Shown in pieces: positions 1-7,290 of a DNA stretch of 59,321 nt. This DNA comes from Methanonatronarchaeales archaeon (GTDB lineage: Archaea > Halobacteriota > Methanonatronarchaeia > JAANXF01). The position numbers and the translations under genes were made by a program. The notes beneath the pieces were generated by a model, which saw only the letters and a list, made by a program, of their open reading frames with translations, did not search any database and had not been told where the DNA came from. How positions within the stretch are numbered: the stretch's first letter is position 1; the number at the start of each line of letters is the position of its first letter. The stretch spans positions 1 through 59,321 of the forward strand of contig JAANXF010000007.1 of the NCBI GenBank assembly GCA_018263395.1, read 5' to 3'.

Positions 1-111
1 CTTCAACAATTCAAACAAACTATCAAAAAACTCTTCGAAAAATACTCAAAGAGAAAAACATTCGCACAGAGCTGGATCAAGAAATTCTGGACACAGATAA
101 TAAAAGAGTAA
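1..111 (+). CDS. C-terminus of an unidentified protein (partial)
   Basis: An open frame enters from the left edge and ends at TAA 109-111, giving the last 36 residues of a protein. The stretch is Lys-rich (ending FWTQIIKE) and much more AT-rich than the GC-rich core genes. A short hairpin followed by a T-rich tract lies about 60 bp downstream. Lysine-rich, AT-rich tails like this are common in transposases, but no diagnostic motif is visible, so that is only a guess. Confidence 0.4.
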   Translation, partial: LQQFKQTIKKLFEKYSKRKTFAQSWIKKFWTQIIKE

Positions 112-171
112 TGTCAATAACTATAGTATGCCTTAGCAATGAAACCACAAGTTTTCAACACCTGGATGAAT

Positions 172-193
172 GACACATTTGTGTCTTTTCTTG
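172..193 (+). terminator. Possible terminator of the partial left-edge gene
   Basis: GACAC-ATTT-GTGTC (172-185) can form a 5-bp hairpin with a 4-nt loop and is followed directly by a T-rich tract on the plus strand. It lies downstream of the stop at 111 and would serve that gene. The stem is short, so the call is weak. Confidence 0.3.
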
Positions 194-707
194 TTTTTCC
201 ACCTTTTTTTTCGTCACGACACACTTTTCTTAGTTAGACGCGCGGCGTATAGTATTAGTATGCCTTCGGGTTGATAATGAAAGTCCGGGGTGTTTACATT
301 CCTCCAGGTTTTCAAGACATTTTCATTTTTCATCAAAACCGGGTCAACCTCCCCTAGTCCTCACGGCAAAGCGGGTTAACAAGGTACCGTTGAATAATTG
401 TTGGTGATTTAAAGGACTTCCTGCCGTACGGATATCGCCGCTTTCGTCGAGTGGTAGCGATAAATAGTATCCGATTGCCTGTACCCAATCTGCAGGAAAC
501 AGGAATCAACCTTAACGTTAACGTAGAGAACGGATGGAACGACCTGTTGGCCACGGTTTTGTAGACGAACAGATTATTTGACAGCACCTATCAAAGGAAA
601 AAGAGAAAGCCAGCTAGGTAGGCATTCCTTCGAGTAACAGCGGTAATAAGCTTGAAGGCTTTTTAATACCTCCCCCCTCAACTTAGGGAGGGGGAACTTT
701 CCATTAT
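186..707. other. AT-rich gene-poor stretch
   Basis: No convincing gene is seen here. A 77-codon open frame on the minus strand (354-587) has no recognisable motif, no good ribosome site and unusual composition, and is not called. The short string agtatgcct occurs at about 125 and again near 258. A C-rich/G-rich imperfect hairpin lies at about 669-695, just beyond the argB stop. Confidence 0.4.
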
Positions 708-1610
708 TCAGTCACTTATCATTGTTCCTGTTCCATCATCTGTGAGGAGTTCTCCAATAATTGCGTGCTCTTTACCTTCTATGATATGGACGCTACCCAC
801 TCCTCTCTCTATAGCCTTGATTGAGGACTTTAGTTTGGGAATCATCCCTCCAGAGACCGACCTCTCCCTGACAGCCTTTTTACAATCTTCTATATTCATC
901 TCGCTGATCAAGGTGCTATCATCTGAAGGATTCACTAGCACTCCCTTTATATCTGTCACGACTATCATCTTATCTGCCTTTATTTTTGAAGCTAGCTCTC
1001 CAGCAGCGGTATCAGAGTTAATATTGAGAAGATTCCCCTCTGAATCCAAAGCTACTGCGCCAATTACTGGTAGATACCCGTCTCCGAGGAAGGCTTCAAC
1101 TAAATCGTCGTCTACTTCGTCAATTTCGCCCACGGCTCCAAGTTCAGGCGATTTCTTATGGCCGAAGTACATACCAACGCCGGTCTGCCCCACAGCGTCG
1201 GCGTCTTCACCGGTTCGGTTGATGCGGTGAACGAGTTGGTTATTAAGAACAGACAGAGGGGTTAACACAGCCTTCTCAACAGCCTCTTCAGGAGTGACTC
1301 TTAGACCATTAATATGCTTTATGTCGTATCCGGCCCTTTTCATCTCATTAGTTATTCTGTCACCGGCACCGTGAACTACAATTATCCTTATCCCATTCTC
1401 ATGGAGAAGGGATAAGTCCTCCACCAGGGTCTCTATTGTCTCATCATCCTCCAATACGCTGCCTGTAATTTTAATTACGAACGTCTCGCCTTGGAACTCG
1501 TGGATATAGGATAGTGCATCCGCGAGCACATCCTCGTCCCCCTCGTTTTTCTCCTCTCGGTCGGTGATGCCTATCATGTCGGCAGAGGTCTCCATTAGGC
1601 TACCTTTCAT
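708..1610 (-). CDS. argB: Acetylglutamate kinase (ArgB-type amino-acid kinase)
   Basis: Predicted to phosphorylate N-acetylglutamate, the second step of arginine synthesis by the acetylated route in the cytoplasm. The 300-aa protein has an amino-acid-kinase fold: VIKITGS near residue 45, VVHGAGDRI near 78, NGLRVTPEEAV near 100, NSDTAAGELA near 198, and the typical end GTMISD. An acidic extension of about 35 residues precedes the kinase domain. The start at 1610 is supported by GGAGGAAAT just upstream. argC and argJ lie about 10 kb away in GC-rich DNA, whereas this gene is markedly more AT-rich, so it may have a different history. LysZ-type or another amino-acid kinase is possible, but argC/argJ favour ArgB. 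Confidence 0.8.
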   Translation of the reverse strand: MKGSLMETSADMIGITDREEKNEGDEDVLADALSYIHEFQGETFVIKITGSVLEDDETIETLVEDLSLLHENGIRIIVVHGAGDRITNEMKRAGYDIKHINGLRVTPEEAVEKAVLTPLSVLNNQLVHRINRTGEDADAVGQTGVGMYFGHKKSPELGAVGEIDEVDDDLVEAFLGDGYLPVIGAVALDSEGNLLNINSDTAAGELASKIKADKMIVVTDIKGVLVNPSDDSTLISEMNIEDCKKAVRERSVSGGMIPKLKSSIKAIERGVGSVHIIEGKEHAIIGELLTDDGTGTMISD

Positions 1611-2158
1611 ATATTTCCTCCGTTAAACTTCTGTCGGAACTTTTGTCGGGCTTCCCTTCCCTTCTGGCCTTCTCCCCATAACCTTTCGGCCCAATATATG
1701 CACTCTCCCATGCCAAGAGCGTCATACGATACGTTTGGATGTTATCATGTTCCTCCTCATATAAATATTTCCTATTATTTCACATCACTAGTCGATCTTA
1801 ATCGCGCCTTGACTACTTGATGATCATCCCGACAACATCTTATCGGGCTTTGAGTTTTATCGCTAGGCATCTATCTATTCTCTAGCCTATCTGCTATCTG
1901 TTTTTGTGCAGTTGGGTTTTTTCTTGTGTAGCTACCCCTCCTTTGTGCAAAGCCGCATCCATCAACAATTATCGAACAGCGCCGGTTAACAAATATCTAT
2001 ATATACATAACTCAGTTATCGCTTATAACTAACCTAGTCGAGGGAAACACGGTAACCGAATTATTAGGCCGAAAAACCGACTTACGGAAACGTTTGGACA
2101 CTTTTTTGACCATTTGACCATTTCAAATGAAGGGGGGGGGGTCCCCATTTCTCCGCCG
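1611..2158. other. AT-rich intergenic stretch
   Basis: No gene is supported in about 550 bp. It contains an AT-only tract (tatctatatata near 1993-2006) that resembles a TATA region, and the direct repeat gaccatttgaccattt near 2108-2123. Base composition switches sharply from AT-rich to GC-rich at about 2.15 kb. Confidence 0.4.
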
Positions 2159-2404
2159 TCACCGCCGCCCCCCGTCTTGGTTCAAGTCCTCCATGACCTC
2201 GGCGACTTCGGGAAAAAGCGCCATAAGTAACACCGCCGCAACCACGATCGCGATCCCGAGGGACACAATCATGTTTAAGGGGCGGGGGAGCAGGATCCAC
2301 GGCGCCGCGATGACCAGGAAAGCGGCAACTAGCAACGCGACGCCTGACCAGTCGCCGCCCCCGGGGGCCGGGGTCTTCATGCCTGAGCATCGGCCTCTCG
2401 CCAT
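2159..2404 (-). CDS. Small membrane protein, two TM helices
   Basis: An 81-aa protein, not recognised. A short basic N-terminus with one Cys is followed by two hydrophobic segments (about residues 21-40 and 44-64) and an acidic tail (EVAEVMEDLNQD). The start MARGRC at 2404 is chosen because GAGGTGA lies 5 nt upstream and overlaps the stop of the preceding gene; an earlier ATG at 2440 would run about 30 nt into that gene. It is the second gene of a two-gene unit with the 55-aa membrane protein upstream, so the two may form a complex. Confidence 0.6.
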   Translation of the reverse strand: MARGRCSGMKTPAPGGGDWSGVALLVAAFLVIAAPWILLPRPLNMIVSLGIAIVVAAVLLMALFPEVAEVMEDLNQDGGRR

Positions 2405-2409
2405 CCTTT

Positions 2410-2577
2410 TCACCTCTTCGTCGCAGTCGAGCCGCTCCACGTAACCGCGATACCGGCGCCGAGGAGCAACGCGGCCAGGCCGAACGCCAGGAACAACGCT
2501 GAACCCGTTTCGACACCTATCGCCAGCGAGACGAACCCGGCGAAGCCGTTTGCGGCGACCAAGATATATTTAATCAA
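2410..2577 (-). CDS. 55-aa small membrane protein, two TM helices
   Basis: Missed by length cut-offs. A TTG start follows a G-rich Shine-Dalgarno (GGGGGGTGA, about 6 nt upstream), giving 55 residues that begin MIKYILVAANGFAG. Two hydrophobic segments flank the string GVETGSALFLAFG, and the tail is TWSGSTATKR. It overlaps the ribosome site of the 81-aa membrane protein downstream. A diverged, C-terminally broken relative carrying the same GVETGSALFLAFG string lies at about 55.6-55.7 kb, which shows the family is real and mobile. Function unknown; the size would suit a small membrane regulator or toxin-like peptide, but nothing visible proves this. Confidence 0.6.
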   Translation of the reverse strand: MIKYILVAANGFAGFVSLAIGVETGSALFLAFGLAALLLGAGIAVTWSGSTATKR

Positions 2578-2711
2578 CTGTTTTCACCCCCCTTTCGCTC
2601 AAAGTGTGCTCTAATGCGTGTGAGACGTATTTCTTCGAGAAGGGAGGGGGGAGAGGTAGAATCATACCAATCGCTTCCTTCCAGTTTCCGTTGAGCCGTG
2701 GAGCACCCCGA

Positions 2712-2739
2712 AAGTTGGGGTAAGGAGCGGCTCGGAGCC
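2712..2739 (-). terminator. Hairpins after the 2.75-kb gene
   Basis: Read leftward, ggctccgagcc and then cccc-aactttc-gggg can each form a short hairpin just after the stop at 2750. They may end the long leftward operon (5213 to 2750). There is no strong U-tract. Confidence 0.3.
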
Positions 2740-2749
2740 GGTTCCCGCT

Positions 2750-3139
2750 TCATGTGGAGAACACCGGCCCCAAATTCCCCGATTTCCTAGGGTTCCGCTT
2801 CACTTTCAAGCACCCAAGCGGTATTTCAGCGGTCAAAGCTGCGATATACGTCTCGCCACTGCTCTGGATCAGGAACACTTCCTTAATCTCGGCCTCCGGG
2901 TGCCTCAGCATCGCGCCGACCCCCGCCCTTTCGTTACTGTTCACCGATACGGTGGCGGTGGAGGAGTCCAAGAAAAAGAACGTCTCTTTCTCCTTTTTAT
3001 CCCACTCGGCGGTTTTCACCTCCAAGGCGTCCAGGAGCTCCCGGGGCGGGTCTCTCAGGTTGTATTCCCCGAACTTCTCCAGGTGCTCCTCGACGCGGCT
3101 CGGTAGCTCTACGTCCACGGTTTTCAGGCCAAGCGTCAC
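2750..3139 (-). CDS. Uncharacterised 129-aa protein
   Basis: Not recognised. A soluble alpha/beta-looking protein with an acidic N-terminal half (SRVEEHLEKFGEYNL), a strand-rich middle (ETFFFLDSSTATVSVNS) and the tail NPRKSGNLGPVFST. Two GTG starts are possible (3145 and 3139). 3139 is preferred because GGGAGGTG then lies at a sensible distance and the start overlaps the upstream stop by 4 nt (GTGA). It is the last gene of the leftward operon with the small Cys protein, the frameshifted gene, the ferredoxin and the GXGXG protein, so a link to that redox cluster is plausible but unproven. Confidence 0.55.
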   Translation of the reverse strand: MTLGLKTVDVELPSRVEEHLEKFGEYNLRDPPRELLDALEVKTAEWDKKEKETFFFLDSSTATVSVNSNERAGVGAMLRHPEAEIKEVFLIQSSGETYIAALTAEIPLGCLKVKRNPRKSGNLGPVFST

Positions 3140-3285
3140 GGGCACCTCCCGCAGTCCTCGGCCTCCCGCTTAGTGGGGTGGAGACAGGAACCCATCGGGT
3201 CCGTCGAGAACCCCAGGAACTCGCCGCTCCCGACGGCGTGGAAAGCCCACGCCCCTTCCCGGTCCCTCTCCAGGCCTCTAGACAT
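3136..3285 (-). CDS. 49-aa Cys/His mini-protein
   Basis: A short gene starting MSRGLERDREG (ATG at 3285) and ending CGRCP-stop. It overlaps both neighbours: its ATG lies 3 nt inside the reading position of the upstream stop region (AGCGATGTCTAG) and its TGA overlaps the next GTG. A single Cys and His (GSCLHPT) followed by CGRC could bind one zinc. The string SGEFLGFSTDPMG is unrecognised. Tight packing on both sides is the main evidence that it is translated. Confidence 0.5.
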   Translation of the reverse strand: MSRGLERDREGAWAFHAVGSGEFLGFSTDPMGSCLHPTKREAEDCGRCP

Positions 3286-3788
3286 CGCTCAGCGCCTCCT
3301 CTATATGTTCCTTGATGGGGCCGTCGCCCTCCACGTCGCCCTCGGCGGTCACTCTGTACGTGTCGTCCCTGCCCAGGCCCTCGACCTCGACGTAGCCATT
3401 CATCAGCTCGGCGTCGAACCCCGTTTCCTCCAGGTGTTCGTAGATGTCTCTAAGCGCGTCCCCTGGGTCCTTGATTTTCCGCAGCCGCCCAGGGGGGGAA
3501 CGCGTAGCTCATTACCTCGGCGTCGTTTAGGTCCGTTATCTTAACCGGGCTCCCGGGCTCAACGTCGAACCCGGTTCCTTCCAATTCGTCCTTGAACGCT
3601 ACGACGACGACGTTGGCCGCGGCGTCGTAGCCAAGGTTGTCATCGGCCACCGACACCTGGTTGCCGCCGTCGTCGCGGTAGGCGTTCCAATTCCTACACT
3701 TAACGGGCGGGGTGTTCACCACCACCGCGGCGTCGGGGTCCCTGTCCTCCCGGTCCCTCACCTCGTCCCCTACCTCGAAGGTCGCCAT
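3278..3788 (-). CDS. Unknown acidic protein, frame broken at a 7-G run
   Basis: The first part (from MATFEVGDEV at 3788) and a second part (RLRKIKDPGDALRDIYEHLE ... EEALSDV, stop at 3278) lie in different frames. They join smoothly if one base is removed from the G7 run at 3492-3498. The joined product would be about 169 aa, acidic, with a beta-rich N-terminal half and a C-terminal half resembling a small alpha/beta domain. The second part has no start codon of its own between the frame's previous stop and the conserved-looking sequence, which argues for one gene with an assembly error or slippage. Function unknown; the neighbouring ferredoxin starts 3 nt upstream, so they are co-transcribed. 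Confidence 0.5.
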
Positions 3789-3790
3789 AC

Positions 3791-4180
3791 CTACTTAACC
3801 CCCTTCACCGGCCTGACGGTGAGTAGGTAGGTTTCGCCAGGGAGCCACCAAGACTTCACCGGGCTCTCGATTTCTAGAGCCAAACCGTCTTCGGCCAATG
3901 CGTTGCGTGCTAAGCAGAGCTTTTCCGCATCGACGTGGTACGGTTGAGAGACCCAAACCGCGGGTTCGCCGCCGCGGAGCCTGTGCTCGTCCTCCGTGGG
4001 CTCGGGCTGGATGACGTTGGTGGGGCAGGCCTCGGTGCAGTGGGGGCAGCCGAGGCAGTCGTGGGGCCTGTCGACGATGGGGGATTCGTTCTTTCCCCTG
4101 CGCAGTACGTCGCTGGGGCAGGCGTCGACGCACTTCCCGCACTCGATGCACCACTCGCGGTCTATTTCTACCCTGAACAT
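3791..4180 (-). CDS. 2x[4Fe-4S] ferredoxin-type protein
   Basis: 129 aa. The N-terminal half carries two classical cluster motifs, CIECGKCVDACP (residues 11-22) and CLGCPHCTEACP (about 42-53), so it should bind two [4Fe-4S] clusters and pass single electrons. The C-terminal half (about residues 65-129, with WVSQPYHVDAEKLC and SWWLPGETYLLTVRP) is beta-rich and unrecognised. It follows the GXGXG gene by one base, suggesting that it wires electrons to that protein or its partners. Archaeal glutamate synthases carry a ferredoxin module on the FMN subunit, but no FMN domain is present here. A generic electron carrier is the safe reading. Confidence 0.75.
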   Translation of the reverse strand: MFRVEIDREWCIECGKCVDACPSDVLRRGKNESPIVDRPHDCLGCPHCTEACPTNVIQPEPTEDEHRLRGGEPAVWVSQPYHVDAEKLCLARNALAEDGLALEIESPVKSWWLPGETYLLTVRPVKGVK

Positions 4181-4181
4181 G

Positions 4182-4856
4182 TCATCCCTCCGGCACGTCC
4201 TCCTCTTCCTCGCCGTAGAACGGCCGGTCGCTTATCGGCACTATCTTCCTGAAGCCCTGCATCTCGTAGCCGTTCTCCGTAAGAACCTGTTCGAGGCGCT
4301 GCTCGTCCTCCTCCGTGACGTCGACGAGTTCGGCGTTGTTTCCGAGGGACGCGACGTCTCCGGCGACGTAGATGGTTCCGCGTATCATGGAGGCACCGGC
4401 CTTGTCTCCGAGGTCGCCGAGTACCACGAGTTCACCGCCCATCATGTAGAGGCCGGTCATGAAGTCGCTGAATCCGCCGACGATTACGGTGCCGCCCTTC
4501 ATTATCTGGCCCGTCCTCGCACCGGCGTCCCCCTCGACCACCAGGGTGCCGCCGTACATGCCCTGCCCGGCGCCGTCTCCGGCGCTCCCCTTCACCCGGA
4601 CGAGGCCGCCGGTCATGTTGTCACCGGGGTGGTTGCCGGCGTTGCCGTCCGCGACGACGCGGGCGTTCTCGTTCATGGTGCCGAGGAAGTACCCTGCGGA
4701 GCCGTCTATCTCGACGTCCAGGCCGTTCCGGAGCCCGGCGCACAGGAAGTGGGTGCCGTCGGGGTTCGTTATCTCGGCGGAGGCGCCGTCGTCGAGGGAC
4801 TTCAGCTCGTGGTTCACGGCCCTCACCTCGTTCTCGCCGCAGTCTATCGTCTTCAC
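4182..4856 (-). CDS. GXGXG-motif protein (glutamate synthase domain 3 / FwdC-like)
   Basis: 224 aa. After about 60 residues comes a right-handed beta-helix of repeated G-x-x-G units: MTGGLVRVKGSAGDGAG, MYGGTLVVEGDAGARTG, MKGGTVIVGG, MMGGELVVLGDLGDKAG and MIRGTIYVAGD. This fold is the C-terminal domain of glutamate synthase and is also found in FwdC/FmdC and as separate subunits in archaea. It channels or scaffolds and has no active site. The GTG start at 4856 overlaps the upstream TGA (GTGA) and follows GGAGGTGG. The upstream gene is a shrunken amidotransferase domain and no FMN synthase domain follows, so a normal glutamate synthase is not encoded here. It may have been recruited to another enzyme with the downstream ferredoxin. 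Confidence 0.75.
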   Translation of the reverse strand: MKTIDCGENEVRAVNHELKSLDDGASAEITNPDGTHFLCAGLRNGLDVEIDGSAGYFLGTMNENARVVADGNAGNHPGDNMTGGLVRVKGSAGDGAGQGMYGGTLVVEGDAGARTGQIMKGGTVIVGGFSDFMTGLYMMGGELVVLGDLGDKAGASMIRGTIYVAGDVASLGNNAELVDVTEEDEQRLEQVLTENGYEMQGFRKIVPISDRPFYGEEEEDVPEG

Positions 4857-5213
4857 GCCACGGCCACCTCCCTCCTCATGAATGCGCGGACCTCGCCGGG
4901 TCCCAGGATGTCGATGTCGGCGTCCTCGGGCAGGGCCGCCCTGAGGGACACCTCCTCTGACGCGATGGCGCGGACGCCGCCGCCCGTCCTCGTAAGCGGT
5001 CTCGAAACCCTCTCCTACGACCTCCTCCAGAATGCCTCTACCCCCTGTACTCTCGACGGTCAGAAGGTACTCTCCGTCCTCCAGGTCGAGGCCGCCGTAG
5101 ACAGCGACCCCTGCAGAGTCGTAGCCCCGGTGCTGTATGCCGCGTAGCATGTCCAGCGCCACCGAGCCGACGGGTCCTTCCCCGTCCATCACAACTCCCG
5201 CTATTCCACACAT
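4853..5213 (-). pseudogene. Shrunken class-II glutamine amidotransferase domain, frameshifted
   Basis: Begins MCGIAGVVMDG, the N-terminal nucleophile signature of class-II amidotransferases (Cys2 after Met removal), and continues MLRGIQHRGYDSAG. About residue 76 the frame breaks in a GGCGG stretch near 4976-4987. One base removed restores GGVRAIASEEVSL ... EVRAFMRREVAVA, which resembles the end of the same domain. The corrected product is only about 119 aa, whereas this domain in archaeal glutamate synthase is roughly three times longer, so the middle (glutamine-binding core) is missing. Either a decayed remnant kept at the head of the operon or a minimal derivative. It ends overlapping the GXGXG start. 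Confidence 0.6.
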
Positions 5214-5311
5214 TGTCGGGGCCCGTGGTCATCTTCACGCGCGGCTAAATATGTACCGGAAAACGGTTTCCGCCCCCCCTTAACTTCCACGCTTTCTTCA
5301 GTTAAAGTGAG

Positions 5312-5545
5312 GTGTCTTCGAAACGAACTACCGGCATTACCGGTATGGATAGACGGAGACGCTCCGCTGCGAAGGCCCTGGGGTACAGGGCGCTGATGGT
5401 CCTCACCTCGGTAACGGTCACACTCCTGATCAGCAGGGAGCTGGTCCTGTCGCTGGAGGTCGCTGCGGTTCTGAACGCGGTTAACCTCTGCGTCTACTAC
5501 GGCTACGAGAGGATGTGGACCACGGTCGGCTGGGGAATAGAGTAG
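5312..5545 (+). CDS. DUF2061-type small membrane protein
   Basis: 77 aa, or about 66 if the ATG at 5345 is used instead of the GTG at 5312. It has the DUF2061 pattern: a basic start (RRRRSAAKALGYRALM), a hydrophobic helix, a second hydrophobic segment (SLEVAAVLNAVNLCVYYGYE) and the characteristic end ERMWTTVGWG. Members are small two-helix membrane proteins of unknown function. It stands alone between the leftward redox operon and queC, transcribed in the opposite direction to both. Confidence 0.7.
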   Translation: MSSKRTTGITGMDRRRRSAAKALGYRALMVLTSVTVTLLISRELVLSLEVAAVLNAVNLCVYYGYERMWTTVGWGIE

Positions 5546-5569
5546 AAGAACCCTCTCGGCTTCAGGTGG

Positions 5570-6268
5570 TTATAGCGGGTCCTCGACGCCTGCCCGCTCG
5601 AAGCCCTCGGCGCGCTCCTCACAGGAGGCGCACACTCCGCAGGGTTCGTCGCCGTCCTGGTAGCAGGACCACGTGTGCTCAAGGGGCACTTCCAACTCTA
5701 CGCCTCTAAGGATTATCTCGTGTTTCTCGAGCGCGACGACGGGGCGGTGGACCGTGAACTCGGCGCGGTCCGTCCCGAGGCAAAGGGCCCTCTCCATGGC
5801 GGAGGCGTACTCGTCGCGGCAGTCGGCGTAGGCGTCCCTGTCCTCGGCGTTTGGTCCGAACCACAGGTGCTTCGCGCCGCGACTCTCGGCAACCCCGGCG
5901 GCGATTGAGAGAAAAACGGTGTTCCTCATCGGGACGTACGATGCGGCGACTCCGTCCTCTGCCAGGTGCACCGAAAGGTCGACCGATTTGTCGGTAAGTC
6001 CGCCGCGAAACTTCGAGAACACGTCTGTCAGGTCCAGGACCTCCATGCCGTATCCGTGGTGCTCCGCCAGGGCCTCGACGCACCGGGCCTCGCGGCTCTC
6101 CGTGGGCTGGCCGTAACGGAAGAAGAGCACCGCAACCTCGCCGGATACCTCGGCCGCCTCCGCAAGCGTCACGGCCGAGTCGATTCCGCCCGAGGCCAGC
6201 ACGACCGACTCGAGGATACCTCCGGCATCTTCTGAGTCGCGTGAGACCCTCGGTCTCCGAGACCTCAC
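5570..6268 (-). CDS. queC: 7-cyano-7-deazaguanine (preQ0) synthase QueC
   Basis: Converts 7-carboxy-7-deazaguanine to preQ0 using ATP and ammonia. In archaea preQ0 is the base inserted into tRNA on the way to archaeosine. The 232-aa protein shows the N-type ATP pyrophosphatase loop SGGIDSAVTL (near residue 27), FFRYGQ, GPNAEDRDAYADCR, and four zinc cysteines at the end (SCYQDGDEPCGVCASC). The GTG start at 6268 overlaps the queE stop (GTGA). It is last in the queD-queE-queC operon, whose product feeds ArcS and its radical-SAM partner encoded at 48.8-51.6 kb. Confidence 0.93.
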   Translation of the reverse strand: MRSRRPRVSRDSEDAGGILESVVLASGGIDSAVTLAEAAEVSGEVAVLFFRYGQPTESREARCVEALAEHHGYGMEVLDLTDVFSKFRGGLTDKSVDLSVHLAEDGVAASYVPMRNTVFLSIAAGVAESRGAKHLWFGPNAEDRDAYADCRDEYASAMERALCLGTDRAEFTVHRPVVALEKHEIILRGVELEVPLEHTWSCYQDGDEPCGVCASCEERAEGFERAGVEDPL

Positions 6269-6879
6269 CGCAGACCCCTCACCTTGTGTAGCTGGACCTG
6301 CACCTTCACGTCGAGACCCCTCCTCTCAACCAGTTCCTCGACCAATCCCCCGTCTCGGCCCCCTCTGGGCTGCATGAAGACATCCGCCTCCGTCGGGTTC
6401 TCCAGAAGCACCCTCTCGGCGTAGTCCAGGTCCCCCTCGTCCCCTATGACGAACTTGACGTCGTCCGCGGGGCCGAGTTCCGCCAGGAGGGAGTGGTCGC
6501 TCTGCTCGCCGCTGCTCGGCGTCTTTACGTCCATGACGATTCTGGCCCCGCACTCCTTCAGGTCGCTGAACGGGTGAGCGCCGTTCGTCTCCACGTCCAC
6601 GTCGAATCCCTCATCCAGAAGTCCTCTCACGAGCGACCTTCCCTCACCCCTCAGGAGGGGTTCACCCCCAGTGACGCAGACGTAATCACCACCTCCCGCA
6701 CCCGCCTCTTCGATCGCCTCGCCTATGGCCATCCTGGAGTAACCGTTTCCCTCTACGGCGTACATGGTGTCGCACCAGCTGCAGCGCATGTCGCAGCCGT
6801 ACAGACGCACGAAGGTGCAGCGCTCCCCCTGCCGACGCGACTCGCCCTGGATCGAGGTGAATATCTCGGATACCCTCAT
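6265..6879 (-). CDS. queE: 7-carboxy-7-deazaguanine synthase QueE
   Basis: Radical-SAM enzyme that contracts 6-carboxytetrahydropterin to 7-carboxy-7-deazaguanine. The 204-aa protein has EIFTSIQGES at the start and the cluster motif CDMRCSWC (CX3CX2C, residues 29-36), followed by the SAM-binding stretch CVTGGEPLL and late QLHKV. The size is normal for the short QueE type. The ATG at 6879 overlaps the queD stop. It sits between queD and queC and is translationally coupled to both. Confidence 0.93.
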   Translation of the reverse strand: MRVSEIFTSIQGESRRQGERCTFVRLYGCDMRCSWCDTMYAVEGNGYSRMAIGEAIEEAGAGGGDYVCVTGGEPLLRGEGRSLVRGLLDEGFDVDVETNGAHPFSDLKECGARIVMDVKTPSSGEQSDHSLLAELGPADDVKFVIGDEGDLDYAERVLLENPTEADVFMQPRGGRDGGLVEELVERRGLDVKVQVQLHKVRGLR

Positions 6880-7286
6880 TTCGCCACCCGCTCCGCGAAG
6901 CTGCCCGGGGTCTCGTAGAGCCGCATCCGACGCAGGGACGCCGTCCCTCGAAGCCTCTTCTCCAGCCGGGCCCAGACGTGGTCGATGATGTTCTCGCTCG
7001 TCGGGTCTCCGGGCATCGTAACGGGCTTTGAAACGTCCGGGGTCTCGCCGAGCGTGTCGACCAGCGGGTCCTCCTCGTTCAGGATGACGGCGTGGTCGAG
7101 CTCCTCCGCCACGTCGTTCACCACGCCGAAGTCCTCCACCATTCCGTCGTCCGGGTCGATTCTGCCGGTAATCCGGACCTCCAGCTTCCAGCGGTGTCCG
7201 TGCAGGTTTCTGCAGTCCCCCTCGTGAAGGATTAGTCGGTGAGCGGCGTCGAATTGTACGGTCTTCCGGATTCTTCCCACTGTCAA
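6876..7286 (-). CDS. queD: 6-carboxytetrahydropterin synthase QueD
   Basis: Makes 6-carboxy-5,6,7,8-tetrahydropterin from dihydroneopterin triphosphate, the first committed step to 7-deazaguanines. 136 aa of the PTPS fold: zinc histidines in FDAAHRL and NLHGHRW, the catalytic Cys in GDCRNLHGH, LDHAVILN and LYETPGS. The start is a TTG (7286) or an internal GTG; neither has a strong ribosome site. It heads the queD-queE-queC operon and faces xpd with almost no intergenic space. Bases 7137-7215 of this gene are repeated exactly at 9369-9447 in a broken second copy. Confidence 0.9.
   Translation of the reverse strand: MTVGRIRKTVQFDAAHRLILHEGDCRNLHGHRWKLEVRITGRIDPDDGMVEDFGVVNDVAEELDHAVILNEEDPLVDTLGETPDVSKPVTMPGDPTSENIIDHVWARLEKRLRGTASLRRMRLYETPGSFAERVAK
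7137..7215 (-). repeat. 79-bp perfect direct repeat, copy 1 (inside queD)
   Basis: Identical over 79 bp to 9369-9447 in the same orientation. It encodes the queD segment from CRNLHGHRW to PDDGMV. Similarity continues beyond the left end of the coding segment (AAHRL) but with many changes, so the perfect block looks like a recent conversion tract or duplication. Confidence 0.95.
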
Positions 7287-7290
7287 CTCA

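Noticed and set aside
275-306. gaaagtccgggg string resembling a conserved RNase P RNA element
   Set aside because: No other RNase P conserved regions or pairing partners nearby; chance match.
354-587. 77-codon minus-strand frame
   Set aside because: No ribosome site, no motif, and odd composition in an AT-rich gene-poor stretch.
3996-5147. 383-codon plus-strand frame opposite the GXGXG/amidotransferase genes
   Set aside because: Antisense shadow of GC-rich genes; the minus strand carries recognisable motifs (MCGIAG, GxxG repeats) and the plus product has none.
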